Below, in pieces: positions 35,305-43,400 of a stretch of DNA of 64,000 bases. A model generated the notes under the pieces. It did not search any database and was not told the DNA's origin. It saw nothing but the letters and a program-made list of their open reading frames with translations. The stretch comes from Bacteroidales bacterium (lineage in GTDB: Bacteria > Bacteroidota > Bacteroidia > Bacteroidales > UBA12077). The stretch's first letter is position 1; every line of letters begins with the position of its first letter. The stretch spans positions 49,100-113,099 of the forward strand of contig DAOWGM010000073.1 in assembly GCA_030637515.1 (NCBI GenBank). The letters are read 5' to 3'. The position numbers and the translations under genes are program-made.

Positions 35305-37008
35305 CTATTTTTTAGGAAGAGTAAAGTAAAACGAGCTCCCCTTACCTAATTCACTTTCTACACCGGATGTTCCGTCAAGTTTACTTACTATTCGCTCCAC
35401 AATTGATAAACCCAATCCATACCCTATAATTTTATCTTTATTGTTTTCAAGCTGAGAAAATTCTTTGAATAGCATTTTTATTTCCTCTGGTGTTAATCCT
35501 TTGCCGTTGTCTTTCACCCAAAACTTTACAACATCTTTCATTTCTGTATATCCCAGTTCAACTTTCGGGGGATTACCTCCATATTTAATAGCATTTGATA
35601 TGTAATTAGCCCATATTTCTTCAATCCAAATAGGATAGCCCAAAACTAAAGGCCATTTATCTGCAATTACTATTTCACATTGAGAATTCTCTATCAGACC
35701 ATCTAACCTTTCAGTAACTTTCCTTATTAATTTACCGGTATCAACAGATTCAATTTCAACTTCTTCCTGATTACGAACCTGCGATAATAGCAATAATCCG
35801 TCCGTGATATCAATCATTTTTAAAATTCCATTATAGATATAATCACTACACATTTTTTCTTCATCATTCAGATTATTACTATTGCTTAACAGTTGGGCGA
35901 ATCCATGTATTGAGTTCATGGGGCTTTTTAAATCATGTGCTACGGTTCGGGCATAAGCATCAAGTTCATGTAAAGCCCTCTTTCGAATTGTTATGTCATA
36001 AAATACAAGTATTCTTCCCAATATTCTTTTTTTATAATCTTTAAGTGAGGCTGAAATTAATTCATAATAACGATTTTTATGAGCAAAGTCCAGTTCAACT
36101 CTAAATTCCTGATTATTACGCAAACTATCGTATGCCTCTTTAAAGTCTGTCAAATAATTGAATACAGATGAACCAACTACTTCATGTTGATCCATATCAA
36201 ATATTTTTTCTGCAGCCGGGTTTACATCCAGGATCAAACCATTTTCATTTATGATTATTACACCGCTTTTTGTACTTCTAAATACCAAATTGTATGCTAC
36301 TGGGACAATATTTAAAAAATTATCGAAATAAATAAGCATGAAAAATAGGAATCCTACTATTACAAATGAAAGACAAGTTGGATCGTGAGGTTCAATTGGA
36401 TTATTTCCGGTTATATATAAAAAATTAGGTGCAAGCACAACAAAAATACTTGCAATCATAGGGAACAACTGTCTTCTGAATCTCGTAGGCATTTTCAATA
36501 TGCTTCGAAGCAAAATGAAACAACCTGAAAACATAACTGCATATGAATAAAATATCCAGATATAAAAGCCCGGACCGTATACTTTATTCGAAACCAGAAA
36601 ACCATTCGATTCTACAAATTCAAAAGAAATGTAGAAAAAATTATGCTGTTGAAAAGTTAAAACCTGAATAAAAGTAAAAATCGGAATAATTAAAATTAAA
36701 ATTTTAATCGGTCTTGTTAACCAATTATCTGAATTAGTATAACTTATTACAAAAAACAACCAAAACAACACTGCACAAATTACTCCCAGATATTCAAAAC
36801 GAAGCAAAATTAATTTAATGTTTGCATTGGTACTAAAAAACATCATTGTGTACGAGATAGTCCAGAAACCTGAAAAAAAGGTTAAATAACGAAAATGTTT
36901 TTTACCATTTACATCTCTCATATTCCAGACAATAAACGATAAAGCAAAAGCTATAGCAGCAGCAATAAAATATAATATAGCAATAGGAGTAAAATGCCAG
37001 TTATTCAT
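35305..37008 (-). CDS. Sensor histidine kinase with 7-TM N-terminal sensor and PAS domain
   Basis: Domains in order from the ATG at 37008: seven membrane helices (about 1-225, the HisKA_7TM type), a PAS domain (about 230-340, SGVIIINENGLILDVNPAAEKIF), dimerisation/phosphoacceptor helix with the H-box AYARTVAHDLKSPMNSIHGF, and the ATPase domain with N-box WANYISNAIKYGG and G-boxes WVKDNGKGL and GYGLGLSIVERI. It should autophosphorylate and pass phosphate to a response regulator that is not in this window (orphan). A TTG ten codons upstream is rejected because it overlaps the promoter box. Confidence 0.9.
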   Translation of the reverse strand: MNNWHFTPIAILYFIAAAIAFALSFIVWNMRDVNGKKHFRYLTFFSGFWTISYTMMFFSTNANIKLILLRFEYLGVICAVLFWLFFVISYTNSDNWLTRPIKILILIIPIFTFIQVLTFQQHNFFYISFEFVESNGFLVSNKVYGPGFYIWIFYSYAVMFSGCFILLRSILKMPTRFRRQLFPMIASIFVVLAPNFLYITGNNPIEPHDPTCLSFVIVGFLFFMLIYFDNFLNIVPVAYNLVFRSTKSGVIIINENGLILDVNPAAEKIFDMDQHEVVGSSVFNYLTDFKEAYDSLRNNQEFRVELDFAHKNRYYELISASLKDYKKRILGRILVFYDITIRKRALHELDAYARTVAHDLKSPMNSIHGFAQLLSNSNNLNDEEKMCSDYIYNGILKMIDITDGLLLLSQVRNQEEVEIESVDTGKLIRKVTERLDGLIENSQCEIVIADKWPLVLGYPIWIEEIWANYISNAIKYGGNPPKVELGYTEMKDVVKFWVKDNGKGLTPEEIKMLFKEFSQLENNKDKIIGYGLGLSIVERIVSKLDGTSGVESELGKGSSFYFTLPKK

Positions 37009-37035
37009 AATTACAGCATTCTGATTAGGTTTAAT

Positions 37036-37043
37036 CAAATTTA
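37036..37043 (-). promoter_or_regulatory. -7 promoter box TAAATTTG of the histidine kinase
   Basis: CAAATTTA on the + strand, 28 bases before the kinase ATG. It overlaps an upstream TTG that would otherwise extend the frame, so it decides the start. Confidence 0.5.
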
Positions 37044-37158
37044 TGACAAAAAATGATCAATTTCCAGTTTGAGGCATATTTCGTTTTTAAATAAATATAT
37101 TCGGATGATATTTTCAGGTATTAAATGAACACATTTTATCATATATGATTTTTACATT

Positions 37159-37764
37159 ATGGCAAAACATTACGATGAAAAAGTAATGGCTGTTGATCGA
37201 AAACAATATCTGTACACATGGAATGTACAATCCGGAGGTGATGAAACAGATGCTACCACAGGAGAAACTCTATTAGCACATCAGGCACATACTATTACCT
37301 GGAACTGCCAGAATTTAAGCAATGAACTTGTTCCCGATGGTGATTATAAAATATGGATAGAATTCACAGATCAACATGCGCAGGGACCTATACATTCTGT
37401 AGGCTTTACAGTATCGAGCAGCACATTTAATGTTGACCCAGCAGATCAAACCTACTTTAAAGATATGTCTCTTGACTATGATCCTGTAGGAACCGGTTTT
37501 GAAAATATTATTGGCAATCAGAGTTTGTCGGTATTTCCTAACCCTGCAAGAGAAGTGCTTCATATTCAGTTTCAATCAGAAGAAAACGGACCTGTTGATG
37601 TACAGTTAATTGACCTGTTGGGAAGAGTTATTATGCAAAAACAACTCACGAAATCTGATCTGGGAAATTATCAACTTCAATTATCTAATGCTGCAAAGGG
37701 AACATACATTTTAAAACTTACTGTAAATCAGAAAGAAATAAAGCAAAAAGTTGTGATTCAATAA
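37159..37764 (+). pseudogene. 5'-truncated DUF2271 protein with T9SS sorting domain
   Basis: Residues 1-115 match the later part of a DUF2271 domain (TWNCQNLS, PDGDYKIWIEFTDQHAQGP); residues 125-201 are a type A T9SS sorting domain (SVFPNPAREVLHIQF, GTYILKLTVNQKEIKQKVVIQ spread over the end). A secreted T9SS cargo must have an N-terminal signal peptide; none is present, the domain's first strands are missing, and an in-frame TGA lies 11 codons upstream of the ATG. It is therefore probably a broken copy. The sorting domain is closely similar to that of the next gene. Confidence 0.65.
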
Positions 37765-37788
37765 ATACAAAACCATTTAAGTGAATAT

Positions 37789-37818
37789 AAATCCTGGTAA
37801 AAGCCAGGATTTTTTTTG
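37789..37818 (+). terminator. Intrinsic terminator
   Basis: AAATCCTGG pairs with CCAGGATTT around TAAAAG, followed by a T run. Confidence 0.8.
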
Positions 37819-37856
37819 AATTCTTTAAAAACAATCTTATGAATAACAAATTTTAC

Positions 37857-37864
37857 TACATTTG
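37857..37864 (+). promoter_or_regulatory. -7 promoter box TACATTTG
   Basis: TAnnTTTG match 39 bases before the ATG of the FG-GAP gene. Confidence 0.5.
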
Positions 37865-37903
37865 TTTTTTTTAAAATAGAATTGTTAAATAACCTTGTTA
37901 AAT

Positions 37904-40270
37904 ATGAAAAAATCATTTGGAAAATTATTATCGGTCTTATTATTTTTAATTTGCCTGACCATTACACTAAATGCACAAAACACAATTTCTGCTAAAGCTG
38001 ATCTTTTTTCGGTTGTTGAACCCGATAGTACAGTAAGTTTAGGTGGAATTTCGGCTGTTTGGGGCGATTATGATAATGATGGCGATCTTGATATCCTTTT
38101 TAAAGGAACTAAACTAACTGATTTTTTAGACACTATTTTTTATGTATCCATCTACGAAAATAATGGATCTGATTTTACAGCAGAAAATAAAATAGCCTTA
38201 AATGGTAAAGAGGGTGAATATGCCGATTGGGCAGATTTTGATAATGATGGTGATTTAGATATTATAATAACTGGACTGGAGGGTATGGGTACACCATTCA
38301 CTAAAGTTTTCTTAAATAAAAACAATTACTATGGCGAAGTTAATAATAATCCGGAAGGATTATATGTTGGTTCTAAAGACATAGGAGATTCTGATAATGA
38401 TGGATATAAAGATTTATTAGTAACCGGTTATAATGAATCATTCACTTTAGTATCTAAATTGCTTAAAAACAATGGACTTGGAGAATTTAGTGAAATTTAC
38501 AATGGGAGTTTAATACCTGTTTCAGAAGGAGCTACTGCATTTGGAGACTATGACAATGATGGAAATTTAGATATAGTTTTAACAGGAAATAGTAGTTCTG
38601 GTGGTATTTCTAAAATTTATCGAAATACGGGTAGTGGTTTTACCGAAGTATATGCAAATAGCTTAACAGATGTTTACTTTAGTTCCGTAAACTGGTTTGA
38701 TTACGATAACGATGGCGATTTAGATTTATTTCTGACAGGAAACGGTAATACAGGTAAAATTTCTAAATTATACCAGAATACCGGTGCTGGATTTACAGAA
38801 GTTTTTACAGGAACATTTACTGGAGTTTCTTATGGTTACGCTGACTGTGGTGATTATGATAATGATGGGGATCTGGATATTATTTTGTCAGGATATAATG
38901 GATCACCTTTTACTCAAATTTACCGAAATGATGGGACCGGATTTACAGCATTGAACTTAGCTTATCTCGAAAATCTTGCAGGATCTGTTTCATGGGGTGA
39001 CTATGATAATGATGGTGATCTGGATATTTTACAAACAGGTTGGGATGATCTCGGTGATAACAAAATTAAACTCTACAGTAATAATTCGGACACTCCGAAT
39101 CAACCCGCAGCAGCACCAGATAATCTTTCGTTCAGTGTAACAGAAACTGATGTAACCCTTACCTGGGATAAAGCCACAGATACAGAAACACCACAGGACG
39201 GACTTTCATATAATCTGTTTTTATATAAGGAAGATCCTGTGAAATCTAAAAGTAAAACCTTAGTAAGAAAAATTGAAAATATACAATATAATTCTTCCGG
39301 CATTACACTTTCAAACCTTTCAGATGGTAATTACTCTTGGAGTATTCAAGCCTTTGATACCGGATTAAAAGAAGGAGAAATATCAATAGAACAAAACTTT
39401 AGTATAGGTGGCCCTGAAATTAATATCCAGGGTAATTCTTCAGATATTCCTGATAATCAAAGTACAACAAGTTCAAATGATTTTACCGATTTCGAAAATG
39501 TAAAATATGATGAAGATTTGGTTCGGTCATTTACAATAAAAAATACAGGTACCACAGATTTAATTTTAAAAACCGCAACAGTAACTGGTATAGGATTTTC
39601 TATAACTCAACCAATACTTACTGTTTTAACATCTGACGAAACAACATCTTTCACTGTCACTTTTGTGCCTGAAAGTACAGGAGTAATAAACGGAAATATA
39701 AATATTCCAAACAACGACAATGATGAAAATCCGTATAATTTTGCAATAACCGGAACTGGTATAAAAGGAGATCCTGTTATATCATGGAGTGATCCTGCCG
39801 ATATTACTTATGGTACAGCACTTAGTGAAACACAATTAAATGCCTTAACAGAAATAACAGGCTCCTTTGTTTATACTCCAGATATAGGTACAATTCTCGA
39901 AGTTGGAGCAGATCAGTCATTGGAAGCAGAATTTACTCCAACAGACGAAACAAATTACAATAAAGCATCAAAAACAGTTTATATTACTGTCAATGAAACT
40001 ACAGGAATTGAAGAAAGAATTGAGAAATCCTTAAAAATCTTTCCAAATCCAAATAATGGTAAATTTTATGTGCATTACGAAACCAAAGGAAATGAGCTGA
40101 TTAAGTTACAGTTAATTGATCTTTCAGGTAAAATCATTCTAAACGAACAACTTACTGCAAGCGATCTGAATAATTATCAAATTCAAATTCCTAATGCAGA
40201 TAAAGGAACTTATATTCTGCGACTTTCAGTTAATGAAAAGGAAATAAAACAAAAGATTGTAATTCAGTAA
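37904..40270 (+). CDS. Secreted FG-GAP/VCBS repeat protein with T9SS sorting domain
   Basis: From ATG 37904 the protein has a signal peptide (MKKSFGKLLSVLLFLICLTI, ending near LNAQ), then about seven FG-GAP repeats, each marked by the Ca2+-binding DYDNDGDLDI-type loop (about 50-400). Next come a fibronectin-like domain (about 400-500), a choice-of-anchor D domain (about 505-625), an MBG/Ig-like module and the C-terminal sorting domain (about 715-788). The repeats form a calcium-bound beta-propeller as in integrin alpha chains. It should be exported by the Sec and type IX systems and displayed on the surface; adhesion is a plausible role. Confidence 0.88.
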   Translation: MKKSFGKLLSVLLFLICLTITLNAQNTISAKADLFSVVEPDSTVSLGGISAVWGDYDNDGDLDILFKGTKLTDFLDTIFYVSIYENNGSDFTAENKIALNGKEGEYADWADFDNDGDLDIIITGLEGMGTPFTKVFLNKNNYYGEVNNNPEGLYVGSKDIGDSDNDGYKDLLVTGYNESFTLVSKLLKNNGLGEFSEIYNGSLIPVSEGATAFGDYDNDGNLDIVLTGNSSSGGISKIYRNTGSGFTEVYANSLTDVYFSSVNWFDYDNDGDLDLFLTGNGNTGKISKLYQNTGAGFTEVFTGTFTGVSYGYADCGDYDNDGDLDIILSGYNGSPFTQIYRNDGTGFTALNLAYLENLAGSVSWGDYDNDGDLDILQTGWDDLGDNKIKLYSNNSDTPNQPAAAPDNLSFSVTETDVTLTWDKATDTETPQDGLSYNLFLYKEDPVKSKSKTLVRKIENIQYNSSGITLSNLSDGNYSWSIQAFDTGLKEGEISIEQNFSIGGPEINIQGNSSDIPDNQSTTSSNDFTDFENVKYDEDLVRSFTIKNTGTTDLILKTATVTGIGFSITQPILTVLTSDETTSFTVTFVPESTGVINGNINIPNNDNDENPYNFAITGTGIKGDPVISWSDPADITYGTALSETQLNALTEITGSFVYTPDIGTILEVGADQSLEAEFTPTDETNYNKASKTVYITVNETTGIEERIEKSLKIFPNPNNGKFYVHYETKGNELIKLQLIDLSGKIILNEQLTASDLNNYQIQIPNADKGTYILRLSVNEKEIKQKIVIQ

Positions 40271-40300
40271 TCAAATTAATAAATATCTGTATAAAATAGA

Positions 40301-40325
40301 AGAGGCTACAAAAAGCCTCTTTTTT
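40301..40325 (+). terminator. Intrinsic terminator after the FG-GAP gene
   Basis: AGAGGCT pairs with AGCCTCT around ACAAAA and is followed by five T. Confidence 0.8.
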
Positions 40326-40335
40326 ATTGCCTACA

Positions 40336-40400
40336 CTTTGACAGGCTCAGTGTGACAAAATGATTAACAGAAGGTTGTCATCCTGAGTTTATCGAAGGGT
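40336..40400. repeat. Intergenic imperfect inverted repeat (TGACA/TGTCA family)
   Basis: CTTTGACAGGCTCAGTGTGA on the left matches, imperfectly, the reverse complement of TGTCATCCTGAGTTTATCGA on the right. The right half is the widespread TGTCATCCTGAG...TCGAAGG type; the copy at 43.25 kb shares it. Confidence 0.6.
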
Positions 40401-40538
40401 GAACAACCTTAAGGTCTTTTGGATAGCCTCTTCTTTATATAATACATTAACAATTATTAAAAATTCATTAAGAAAGCTTAACAAATCATTAACGACAATT
40501 AACAACTCAAATAAGTAATATTGATAAAATCAAACACT

Positions 40539-41111
40539 ATGAAAACAATTTTTACTTACTCAATGATTGCAGTATGGTTAAGTTTATTCTGTATTAATCC
40601 TGTAATATCTAAATCTGTTTCCGCTGATAAACCTGCATTAGACTCTGCACAAAAAGTTGAGCAGTTTAAAGGCATGTATAAAGCTGGTGATTATTATTTC
40701 GGAGGACAACCAACCTTGGAAGCAATTAAATATCTTAAATCAGAAGGAGTGAAGCTATTCATAAACCTTAGAACAGAAAACGAGAATCAAAGTTTTACAA
40801 ACACAGTCTTTAATGAGGAAAATCTACTAAAGAAATATGAAATCAATTACATTTCAATCCCTGTTAGTTATCCTGATTCGTACAATGCCGAAACTTTAGC
40901 TAAATTTAAACAAGCCTTATCCGAAAATGAAAATAAAGTATTTATTCATTGTGCAGGCGGAGGAAGGGTTAAAACCTTTTTTATGGCTTATTTGATTGAG
41001 GTAAAAGGATATACCATAAACGAGGCTATGAGTTGGGGGAATGAGTTAAATTATTATTTTCCTTTAGGGATTTTATTAGAAAAAGAAATTGATATGACAT
41101 TTAAGAAATAA
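40539..41111 (+). CDS. Secreted protein-tyrosine-phosphatase-like protein (DUF442 type)
   Basis: From the ATG at 40539 there is a signal peptide (MKTIFTYSMIAVWLSLFCIN and on, ending near SKS), then a small phosphatase-fold domain. The phosphate loop HCAGGGRVKT matches HCx5R with the catalytic Cys and Arg, and the upstream GGQPTLEAIKYLKSEGVK plus FINLRTENE are typical of the beta-lactamase-hydrolase-like/DUF442 group. It should dephosphorylate a substrate in the periplasm. An in-frame TTG six codons upstream is less likely. About 270 bases before it hold the terminator and repeat above. Confidence 0.78.
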   Translation: MKTIFTYSMIAVWLSLFCINPVISKSVSADKPALDSAQKVEQFKGMYKAGDYYFGGQPTLEAIKYLKSEGVKLFINLRTENENQSFTNTVFNEENLLKKYEINYISIPVSYPDSYNAETLAKFKQALSENENKVFIHCAGGGRVKTFFMAYLIEVKGYTINEAMSWGNELNYYFPLGILLEKEIDMTFKK

Positions 41112-41181
41112 AAACATACACTTATTGTAAAAATTATTTTATTGATTATCTGAGCTTTGCATATTACACATAAAATAACAC

Positions 41182-41212
41182 TTGATTTTTTATTATACAT
41201 GGTGTATATTTG
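41182..41212 (+). promoter_or_regulatory. lexA promoter with overlapping palindromic operator
   Basis: A perfect inverted repeat ATACA-TGG-TGTAT lies at 41195-41207. The -7 box TATATTTG (41205-41212) overlaps its right arm, and a TTG at 41182-41184 could be the -33 box. The start codon (41216) follows the -7 box by only 3 bases, so the mRNA would be leaderless or nearly so. LexA autorepression is the simplest reading; no second copy was found before dinB, umuD or umuC. Confidence 0.6.
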
Positions 41213-41215
41213 TGT

Positions 41216-41851
41216 ATGCAAAACTCTATTTCAAATAAGGAATTAGCTGCTTTACGCGTGATGCGAGATTTTCTCATGAAGTATGGTAAAATGCCCAGTG
41301 TTCGTGAGTTAATGAAAGAAATGGATTATAAATCGCCACGTTCTGCAGCTGTTATTTTTCAAAACTTGATTGATAAAAACATCCTGAAAAAGAAAGATGA
41401 CGGAAGCATTCAGTTTATACAATACGAATTTAATGAAGATGAAACGACAAGTGAGCAAACAGTAAAGATTCCTTTATTGGGCGCAATTGCTTGTGGCTTA
41501 CCTATTTTAGCCGAAGAAAATATAGAAGCTATGATAGCTGTTTCTACTAAGCTGGCTAAACCAACCGATAAATATTTTCTATTACAAGCCAAAGGCGATT
41601 CTATGAACGAAAAAGGAATTAACGATGGCGATTTAGTTCTGGTAAAACAGCAAAACTCTGCTGATAATGGCGATATTATTGTCGCTTTAATTGATGATGA
41701 AGCAACTATTAAAGAATTAAAATTAAATGATGACAACGTGCTGTTATTGCCACGCTCATCAAACAAAACGCATACACCAATCATTCTCTCCCGAAATTTT
41801 ATTGTACAAGGGATTGTAGTATCTACTATACCAATGACCAATGATCAGTGA
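41216..41851 (+). CDS. lexA: LexA-family SOS repressor
   Basis: N-terminal winged helix (about 5-60, PSVRELMKEMDYKSPRSAA) and C-terminal S24 self-cleaving peptidase. The cleavage site is in AIACGLP (C93-G94), the nucleophile S129 in KGDSMNEKG and the general base K166 in ATIKEL. RecA-stimulated autocleavage should release repression. The ATG at 41216 is used; an earlier TTG lies inside the promoter box. It heads the mutagenic-repair island and lies 132 bases before dinB. Whether it is the global LexA or a local regulator cannot be told. Confidence 0.87.
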   Translation: MQNSISNKELAALRVMRDFLMKYGKMPSVRELMKEMDYKSPRSAAVIFQNLIDKNILKKKDDGSIQFIQYEFNEDETTSEQTVKIPLLGAIACGLPILAEENIEAMIAVSTKLAKPTDKYFLLQAKGDSMNEKGINDGDLVLVKQQNSADNGDIIVALIDDEATIKELKLNDDNVLLLPRSSNKTHTPIILSRNFIVQGIVVSTIPMTNDQ

Positions 41852-41983
41852 TCAATTTTCAATATTTTAAAATGTAAAATAAGCAGATTTTTAATATTAA
41901 GTTTTGAAATTTTTGTTTACAACTGGCAAATGCTCTGTTTGTATTTGATAATTGTTAATTGATAACTGTTAATTGAATTAAAA

Positions 41984-43198
41984 ATGCATAAGTCTGTAGT
42001 TCATATTGATTTAGACACATTTTTCGTGTCGTGTGAGCGGCTGCTCGATTCCAGCCTAAATGGTAAGCCTGTGCTTGTTGGCGGAACCAGTGGAAGAGGA
42101 GTTGTTGCGGCCTGTAGTTACGAAGCACGCAAATATGGAATACACTCAGCTATGCCTATGCGAATGGCACAAATGCTTTGCCCCGAAGCAACAGTAATTC
42201 GAGGAAATAGTGGTATTTACAGCAAATTTTCAGACATGGTTACCGATGTCATTAAAGAACAATCACCATTGTACGAAAAATCTTCTATCGATGAATTTTA
42301 TATTGATGTAACCGGAATGGATAAGTTTTTCGGAACTTATAAATGGGCACAGGAACTTCGCACAAGAATCACAAAAGAAACCGGATTACCTATATCGTTT
42401 GGACTTTCAACAAGCAAAACAGTAGCAAAAGTAGGAACAAACGAAGCCAAACCCGATAATTACATTAATATTCCTGAGGGAACAGAAAAACCATTTTTGG
42501 CGCCATTAGCTGTAAAGAAAATTCCCATGGTAGGCGATAAAACCTATAAGATGTTGCTTAATATGGGAGTTAAATATGTAAAAACAGTGCAGGAAATGCC
42601 TATGGAGCTTATGGATCGTGTTATGGGTAAAAACGGAATAGCTCTTTGGAAAAAAGCACAAGGGATTGATAATAGCGAAGTTATTCCTTATCACGAACGA
42701 AAATCTCTTTCATCGTCATTAACTCTTGAAAAAGATACAATTGACATACGCCAGTTAAAGAATATTTTAACATCAATGGCAGAAAAATTGACGTATTATC
42801 TTAGAAACGGGAATAAGCTAACATCCTGTGTAACAGTAACAGTACGCTACTCCGATTTTGACACCCGAACAAGACAAAAGCGTATTCCTTACACATCATT
42901 GGATCATACTCTCATTAAAACAACCATGGAGCTTTTCGACCAACTATACGAACGCAGGGTACTTGCACGATTAGTTGGAGTACGTTTTAGTCATTTACTT
43001 TCGGGAACATATCAAATGAATCTTTTCGAAGATACTGCCGAAATGGTTAACCTCTATCAGGCTATGGACCGAATTCGAAATCGATACGGACAAAATGCAA
43101 TTAGGCGAGTTAATACTATGGGAACGCGTGGAATAGGACAGATGGCAAATCCATTTAACGGACAACCACCTATTATTCCTGCACACCGAAGACAATAA
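41984..43198 (+). CDS. dinB: DNA polymerase IV (Y family)
   Basis: Translesion polymerase. Catalytic acids are D9 (HIDLDTFF) and D103/E104 (SSIDEFYID); the steric-gate Phe is F13 or F14. SFGLSTSKTVAKVGTNEAKP is the thumb/helix-hairpin region, and the little finger covers about 240-350. A beta-clamp-binding peptide QMNLF lies near residue 346. 404 residues. It precedes a second replicative-type polymerase, as in DinB/ImuB-DnaE2 mutasome pairs. Confidence 0.92.
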   Translation: MHKSVVHIDLDTFFVSCERLLDSSLNGKPVLVGGTSGRGVVAACSYEARKYGIHSAMPMRMAQMLCPEATVIRGNSGIYSKFSDMVTDVIKEQSPLYEKSSIDEFYIDVTGMDKFFGTYKWAQELRTRITKETGLPISFGLSTSKTVAKVGTNEAKPDNYINIPEGTEKPFLAPLAVKKIPMVGDKTYKMLLNMGVKYVKTVQEMPMELMDRVMGKNGIALWKKAQGIDNSEVIPYHERKSLSSSLTLEKDTIDIRQLKNILTSMAEKLTYYLRNGNKLTSCVTVTVRYSDFDTRTRQKRIPYTSLDHTLIKTTMELFDQLYERRVLARLVGVRFSHLLSGTYQMNLFEDTAEMVNLYQAMDRIRNRYGQNAIRRVNTMGTRGIGQMANPFNGQPPIIPAHRRQ

Positions 43199-43248
43199 TT
43201 AAAAATTAAAAATTATGAATGATATTAGACAATTGTCTGGAATATATT

Positions 43249-43288
43249 CTGTCATCCTGTCCCGATAGCTATCGGGAGTCGAAGGATG
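43249..43288. repeat. Intergenic hairpin repeat with CCCGATAGCTATCGGG core
   Basis: CTGTCATCCTGT is followed by the perfect 16-base palindrome CCCGATAGCTATCGGG (43261-43276) and GTCGAAGGATG. The same palindrome, 18 bases long, occurs at 62.75 kb inside an attC-like site. It lies in the dinB-dnaE gap (43199-43400), which otherwise shows only A+T-rich sequence. Confidence 0.7.
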
Positions 43289-43400
43289 TAATTAATAATT
43301 AATAATGAAAAATTAATAATATTTTTCATAAAGAATATCTCTTATGAAACCTACAGCTTAAAACAACAAAGTGCTATTAATTAACCATTAAACAAAAACA

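Noticed and set aside
41410..41841. 143-codon frame antisense to lexA
   Set aside because: Lies wholly within the S24 peptidase domain on the opposite strand and has no recognisable features.
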